Shown: piece by piece, positions 60,183 to 64,000 of the stretch
Position numbering within the stretch: position 1 is the stretch's first letter
Layout of the letters: each line of letters begins with the position of its first letter
Source: Peptococcaceae bacterium UBA6116
Lineage (GTDB): Bacteria > Bacillota > Desulfitobacteriia > Desulfitobacteriales > Syntrophobotulaceae
NCBI GenBank assembly: GCA_002423425.1
Contig: DIWC01000049.1
Span: 1 to 64,000 of the forward strand
Reading direction: 5' to 3'
Length of the DNA: 64,000 nucleotides
The notes under the pieces: generated by a model
What the model was told of the DNA's origin: nothing
Seen by the model: the letters and a program-made list of their open reading frames with translations, nothing else
Databases searched by the model: none
Made by a program: the position numbers and the translations under genes

Positions 60183-61592
60183 ATGGCGATGTTCGAAAGC
60201 TTAAGTGAAAAACTCCAGGCTACCTTCAAACGGCTAAGAGGCAAAGGCAAACTTACTGAAGCTGATGTCAGCGAGGCTATGCGCGAGGTCAGAATGGCTC
60301 TGCTTGAAGCGGATGTCAGTTTTAAAGTTGTCAAACAACTCATATCGCGGATCAAAGAAAGAGCAATTGGTCAGGAAGTACTGGAATCTCTTACTCCAGG
60401 TCAACAGGTAATAAAAATTGTCCACGAGGAAATTATAAGCCTTATGGGTAACAACGAGAGCAAGATTCAGATTTCTTCTAAACCGCCTACCATCATCATG
60501 CTTGTTGGCTTGCAGGGGGCAGGCAAGACTACCCACGGGGCTAAACTTGCCAACCTACTTAAAAAACAAGGGAAGCGTCCCTTATTAGTTGCCTGTGATA
60601 TTTATCGGCCGGCAGCAATCAAACAACTCGAAGTGCTCGGGGAGCAGATTAAAGTACCTGTTTTTTCGATGGGTCAAATTTCTCCGGTTAAGATTGCCGC
60701 GGAAAGTCTGGAACATGCCCGTAAAAACGGGAATGACATTCTGATTATCGATACCGCAGGACGGCTTCATGTTAATGAAGAGTTAATGACTGAACTAACG
60801 GAAATCAAACAAAAAGTTGATCCTCATGAAATTCTACTTGTTGTTGATGCGATGACCGGTCAGGATGCGGTCAATGTGGCTGAGGCTTTTCATAACCAAC
60901 TGGGTCTTAATGGGGTAATCTTATCCAAACTGGATGGAGATACTCGCGGCGGCGCAGCGCTCTCGGTTAAAGCAGTTACCGGCTGTCCGGTTAAATTTGC
61001 CGGCGTGGGAGAAAAGATGGATGCTTTGGAGGTATTTCATCCGGACCGGGTAGCCTCCAGGATTCTAGGAATGGGTGATGTCCTTACCCTTATAGAAAAA
61101 GCGCAACAAAATTTTGACGAGAAAAAAGCCAAGGAAATGGAAGAGAAAATTCGCAAGCAGGAGCTGACATTGGATGATTATCTTGATCAAATCAAGCAGC
61201 TTAGAAATATGGGCCCTCTTTCTTCTGTTTTGGAAATGATTCCAGGGCTAGGCAAACAACTTAAAGGTGTACAGATAGATGAAAAAGAATTCTATAAATC
61301 CGAGGCTATTATTAGCTCTATGACCAAAGAAGAGAGAAGAAAGCCTATCCTGATAAAGGATTCCCGCAAAAAGAGGATTGCAGCAGGAAGCGGAACGACT
61401 GTTGTCGATGTCGGAAGGTTTCTTAAGCAATATGAACAAACCAAAAAAATGATGAAACAGCTTTCCGGAGTTCCTGGAATGGGCGGAAGCGCTGGCAAAA
61501 TTGATCATAAAAAAGGAAGTAAAGGAAAAAAGGGAAAGAAAAGCGGTCAGGGAAAGAAACCTTTTGCGAACTTTCCTTTTCCCTTCAAATAA
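60183..61592 (+). CDS. ffh: signal recognition particle protein Ffh
   Basis: 469 residues. N domain (~1-90), G domain with VGLQGAGKTTHGAKLA (~105), CDIYRPAAIKQLEVLG, DTAGRLHVNEELMTEL and SKLDGDTRGGAAL, and a Met-rich M domain (~300-440) with MGPLSSVLEMIPGLGKQL and the RNA-binding helices. A basic Gly/Lys tail (GSKGKKGKKSGQGKK) ends it. It binds signal sequences at the ribosome together with SRP RNA and hands them to FtsY. ATG 60183. Confidence 0.97.
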   Translation: MAMFESLSEKLQATFKRLRGKGKLTEADVSEAMREVRMALLEADVSFKVVKQLISRIKERAIGQEVLESLTPGQQVIKIVHEEIISLMGNNESKIQISSKPPTIIMLVGLQGAGKTTHGAKLANLLKKQGKRPLLVACDIYRPAAIKQLEVLGEQIKVPVFSMGQISPVKIAAESLEHARKNGNDILIIDTAGRLHVNEELMTELTEIKQKVDPHEILLVVDAMTGQDAVNVAEAFHNQLGLNGVILSKLDGDTRGGAALSVKAVTGCPVKFAGVGEKMDALEVFHPDRVASRILGMGDVLTLIEKAQQNFDEKKAKEMEEKIRKQELTLDDYLDQIKQLRNMGPLSSVLEMIPGLGKQLKGVQIDEKEFYKSEAIISSMTKEERRKPILIKDSRKKRIAAGSGTTVVDVGRFLKQYEQTKKMMKQLSGVPGMGGSAGKIDHKKGSKGKKGKKSGQGKKPFANFPFPFK

Positions 61593-61621
61593 ATAACCGC
61601 TTTTGCTGAGGAGGTGAAATA

Positions 61622-61885
61622 ATGGCAACAACTATTCGTCTGCGCCGTATGGGTGCAAAGAAAAATCCGTTCTACCGTCTTGTCGTGTGCGATTCAGCAT
61701 CACGCCGCGATGGCAGACCAATTGAAGAAATTGGATATTATGATCCTACCCAAAATCCTCATGAAGTTAAAATTGATGAGATCAAGGCATTAGATTGGCT
61801 CACCAAAGGAGCCCAGCCTTCGGATACGGCTAAATCTTTGCTTAGTCAAGTTGGGATTATGGAGAAATTTCATAAATCCAAGTAA
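61622..61885 (+). CDS. rpsP: 30S ribosomal protein S16
   Basis: 87 residues. TTIRLRRMGAKKNPFYRLVV and SASRRDGRPIEEIGYYDPT are S16 hallmarks. A strong GAGGTG site precedes ATG 61622. Followed by khpA after 17 bases, the conserved order. Confidence 0.97.
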   Translation: MATTIRLRRMGAKKNPFYRLVVCDSASRRDGRPIEEIGYYDPTQNPHEVKIDEIKALDWLTKGAQPSDTAKSLLSQVGIMEKFHKSK

Positions 61886-61902
61886 GCACGGGGGTGATTC
61901 CT

Positions 61903-62133
61903 GTGAAGGAAGTTATCGAAGTATTGGCCAAAGCTTTAGTCGATCATCCTGACCAGGTAATCGTAGCCCAAAATACCACTGAGAAAACTGTTCATCTTCA
62001 ACTGACAGTTGCACCGGAGGATATGGGCAAAGTTATCGGTAAACAGGGAAAAATCGCAAATGCTATGCGCACTATCGTTAAAGCCGCTGCTGTCAAAGAC
62101 GGCCGCAGGGTAATAGTTGACATTGACCTATAA
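61903..62133 (+). CDS. khpA: KH-domain RNA-binding protein KhpA
   Basis: 76 residues. A single KH domain with the GxxG loop in MGKVIGKQGKIANAMRTIV. GTG 61903 follows GGGGGTG; an in-frame GTG at 61894 overlaps that site. It binds RNA with KhpB and affects cell elongation in Gram-positive bacteria. Same position in B. subtilis (ylqC). Confidence 0.94.
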   Translation: MKEVIEVLAKALVDHPDQVIVAQNTTEKTVHLQLTVAPEDMGKVIGKQGKIANAMRTIVKAAAVKDGRRVIVDIDL

Positions 62134-62173
62134 AGTTGGAAAGGGCTGAGGCCCTTTTTGACGTTAGCGGAAA

Positions 62174-62225
62174 GGGGACACACCTGCTGAAGTAAAAGTT
62201 GTTCTATTAGGACAGGAATGTCCCC
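62174..62225. repeat. REP-like palindrome (GGGGACAC family), diverged copy 2
   Basis: Begins GGGGACACACCTGCTGAA and ends ATGTCCCC, clearly related to 50817-50865, but the right half has decayed so that the arms no longer fully pair. In the khpA-rimM gap. Confidence 0.7.
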
Positions 62226-62266
62226 ATTAGATACGGATGATATTTTCTATTGAAAGGAAGTTACTG

Positions 62267-62767
62267 GTGGACAGCATAATAATTGGTGAGATTATCAAAC
62301 CCCAAGGAATAAAGGGCGAAATCAAAGTTTACCCTCTTACCGATAATGCTCAAAGGTTTACGAAGCTTAAAAAGATCATCTTGTCAAGTGATCAGGCTGA
62401 AACCTGTTTGAATGTCCAGGCGGTGAGAATTGATCCGAAAGGAATGGTTTTTTTAAAACTTGAAGGGATTGAGACGCCGGAGGAAGTAGAAAAATACCGC
62501 GGTTTTCTAGTTAAGATAGACCGTGCTGAAGTTCCTCCCCTAAAAGACCGCTGGTACTATTTCGAATTGGAAGGAATGGAAGTCTACGAAAATGAGGTTC
62601 TTTTAGGAACCCTAGTTAAAGTTTTGGAGACAGGAGCTAATGATGTTTATTTGGTGCAAGGGAAAAAAGGAGAAATCTGTGTTCCTGCCTTAAAGTCCGT
62701 AGTCCAAAAGATTGACGTTCCTGGAAAAAGAATGGATGTCATTCTGCCTCCCGGACTGTTGGACTGA
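62267..62767 (+). CDS. rimM: 16S rRNA processing protein RimM
   Basis: 166 residues. N-terminal RimM domain (IIIGEIIKPQGIKGEIKVYP) and C-terminal PRC-barrel (YYFELEGMEV, LVKVLETGANDVYLV). Acts in 30S maturation with S19. GTG 62267 is chosen because GAAAGGAAG lies 6-14 bases upstream; the longer in-frame reading starts before that site. trmD follows after 26 bases. Confidence 0.95.
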   Translation: MDSIIIGEIIKPQGIKGEIKVYPLTDNAQRFTKLKKIILSSDQAETCLNVQAVRIDPKGMVFLKLEGIETPEEVEKYRGFLVKIDRAEVPPLKDRWYYFELEGMEVYENEVLLGTLVKVLETGANDVYLVQGKKGEICVPALKSVVQKIDVPGKRMDVILPPGLLD

Positions 62768-62793
62768 TTCCGGAAAAAGCGAGGCTCTCTAAG

Positions 62794-63594
62794 ATGAAAT
62801 TTACAGTGTTGACCATTTTTCCTGAAATGTTTGCTCCGTTTAACGAGAGTATATTGAAGAGGGCTCAAGCGGCTGAGCTTATTAAAATTGAGCTTGTCAA
62901 TTTCCGCGATTATGCTGAAAGTAAACACAAGAATGTAGATGATATTCCCTATGGCGGCGGGGCAGGCATGGTATTAAAACCTGAACCCATTTATAAAGCG
63001 GTCAATAGTTTAGAGAAGACAGGAAAAAGCAGAATTCTCCTTTTATCTCCCCAGGGCAAAGTATTTGACCAGAAAGCCGCTCAAAAGCTGGCCGCTTATG
63101 ACAATCTGATTTTTCTATGCGGCCATTATGAAGGCTTCGACGAAAGGATAAGATCTTTAGCGGATGAGGAGATTTCCCTTGGTGATTTTGTCCTTACCGG
63201 TGGGGAACTGGCAGCCATGGCAATTATTGATTCTGTGGCCAGGCTTATTCCTGGAGTCCTTGGAAAAGCAAACTCCTCTGAATATGACTCTCATAGTCAA
63301 GGACTGCTGGAATATCCACAATATACCCGCCCTCCCGATTTCCAAGGGATGAAGGTACCGGAAGTCCTTCTTTCGGGGCACCATGACAAGATTGAAAAGT
63401 GGCGGAGAAAAGAATCTTTGGGCAGAACTTTTCTTCGAAGAATAGATCTGATACCGCAAATTGAGTTCCAACCCGGAGATTATCAGCTGCTGGAGGAATT
63501 ATGTCTGGAATACCCTGAGATTGAGCCTTACCGACACAGATGGGAACACCTTAAACCTGCAGCAAAAAGCAAGAAACGAAAACAGTCTTTATAA
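62794..63594 (+). CDS. trmD: tRNA m1G37 methyltransferase
   Basis: 266 residues. MKFTVLTIFPEMFAPF, NFRDYAESKHKNVDDIPYGG, LLLSPQGKVFDQ, LCGHYEGFDERI (~112, SAM knot) and SLGDFVLTGGELAAM are the SPOUT-class TrmD motifs. The C-terminal helical domain contacts tRNA. It prevents +1 frameshifting by methylating G37. Last complete gene of the window. Confidence 0.97.
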   Translation: MKFTVLTIFPEMFAPFNESILKRAQAAELIKIELVNFRDYAESKHKNVDDIPYGGGAGMVLKPEPIYKAVNSLEKTGKSRILLLSPQGKVFDQKAAQKLAAYDNLIFLCGHYEGFDERIRSLADEEISLGDFVLTGGELAAMAIIDSVARLIPGVLGKANSSEYDSHSQGLLEYPQYTRPPDFQGMKVPEVLLSGHHDKIEKWRRKESLGRTFLRRIDLIPQIEFQPGDYQLLEELCLEYPEIEPYRHRWEHLKPAAKSKKRKQSL

Positions 63595-63650
63595 AAAATT
63601 TAAGAATAAGCAGATTAGTTTACTAGAAGTACTAATGGTGGGGGTAAATT

Positions 63651-64000
63651 ATGGGTGAGCTTTATGTGGCTCTAATTCATGCGCCTGTCTATAATAAAAA
63701 CATGGAACAGGTTGCGACATCAATCACAAATCTTGACATACATGATATTGCGCGCAGCTCAACGACTTATGGCGTCAGGGCTTATTACATCGTTCATCCC
63801 GGCCAGGTTCAACAGGATTTGGCCCGCAGGATCATGAGTTTTTGGCGGGAAGGTTATGGCGCCGAATATAATCCAAACCGCTTCGAAGCCTTTGCCAACG
63901 TCAGACTCAAGTCAATGCTGGAAGATGTTATGGAAGATATTAACCGTGAACAGCCGGACAAAAAAGTATTTACCGTAGCTACTGATGCCCGAATTTACCC
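63651..64000 (+). CDS. SPOUT-like RNA methyltransferase, 5' part
   Basis: ATG 63651 with GGGGG upstream; open to the window edge, about 116 residues. MGELYVALIHAPVYNKNMEQ, then SSTTYGVRAYYIVHPGQVQQ and SFWREGYGAEYNPNRFEAF match the small putative RNA methyltransferase (Methyltrn_RNA_4 type) that follows trmD in many Clostridia. Its RNA substrate is unknown. The C-terminal half is outside the window. Confidence 0.88.
   Translation, partial: MGELYVALIHAPVYNKNMEQVATSITNLDIHDIARSSTTYGVRAYYIVHPGQVQQDLARRIMSFWREGYGAEYNPNRFEAFANVRLKSMLEDVMEDINREQPDKKVFTVATDARIY

Overview
The window is a piece of chromosome from a spore-forming, low-to-moderate GC Firmicute. Gene content and order point to Clostridia of the Desulfitobacterium / Dehalobacter / Desulfosporosinus kind. 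That is an inference from synteny (priA-def-fmt-rsmB-rlmN, asp23-fakA-sda-recG, yceD-rpmF-plsX-acpP-rnc-smc-ftsY, ylxM-ffh-rpsP-khpA-rimM-trmD), sporulation genes (gpr, ylbJ, a SASP-like peptide) and an anaerobe-style Co/Ni uptake system. No species assignment can be made from the sequence alone.

Layout. 1-1.9 kb: end of an unknown gene, a glycosyltransferase-like gene and the 5' half of a nitroreductase gene. 1.9-9.8 kb: an accessory island that splits the nitroreductase gene; its 3' half resumes at 9834. The island carries a tRNA-Pro, a large helicase-nuclease, two overlapping tyrosine recombinases (the first lacks its catalytic C-terminus), a DUF4143 ATPase behind a three-copy 23-bp repeat, two tiny genes and an XRE repressor with an operator. 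Its integrase part looks GC-rich compared with the flanks. 10.3-16.7 kb: an unusually large double DUF445 protein, a DUF188 protein, a CcdA/TlpA thiol-redox pair and an arginine deiminase remnant.

16.9-33 kb: a dense, mostly head-to-tail housekeeping block: replication restart (priA), N-terminal formyl handling (def, fmt), rRNA methylation (rsmB, rlmN), then a signalling and cell-wall operon (two FHA proteins, PP2C phosphatase, SEDS polymerase, class B PBP, PASTA kinase), followed by rsgA, rpe and thiN. 33-39 kb: rpmB on the opposite strand, asp23, fakA, decayed L-serine dehydratase genes and recG. 39.5-42.2 kb: CbiM/CbiQ/CbiO metal transporter. 42.2-47 kb: spore-related genes (SASP-like peptide, gpr, ylbJ), rsmD, and intergenic stretches rich in short palindromic repeats. 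47-55 kb: ackA, then the lipid, ribosome and chromosome-segregation block. 55-58 kb: ftsY and a methylthio-nucleoside salvage cluster (mtnP-like, mtnA, mtaD). 59.7-64 kb: SRP and ribosome/tRNA maturation genes, running off the end inside an RNA methyltransferase.

The main points of interest are the island and its split host gene, the helicase-nuclease as a possible single-gene defence system, the recombinase pair, the iterated sites before the DUF4143 gene, base-binding residues in the MtnP homologue that suggest a 6-oxopurine (methylthioinosine) route paired with MtaD, a REP-like element sitting inside the acpP terminator, and the broken serine dehydratase locus. All functional statements are from reading the sequence; no database search was run.
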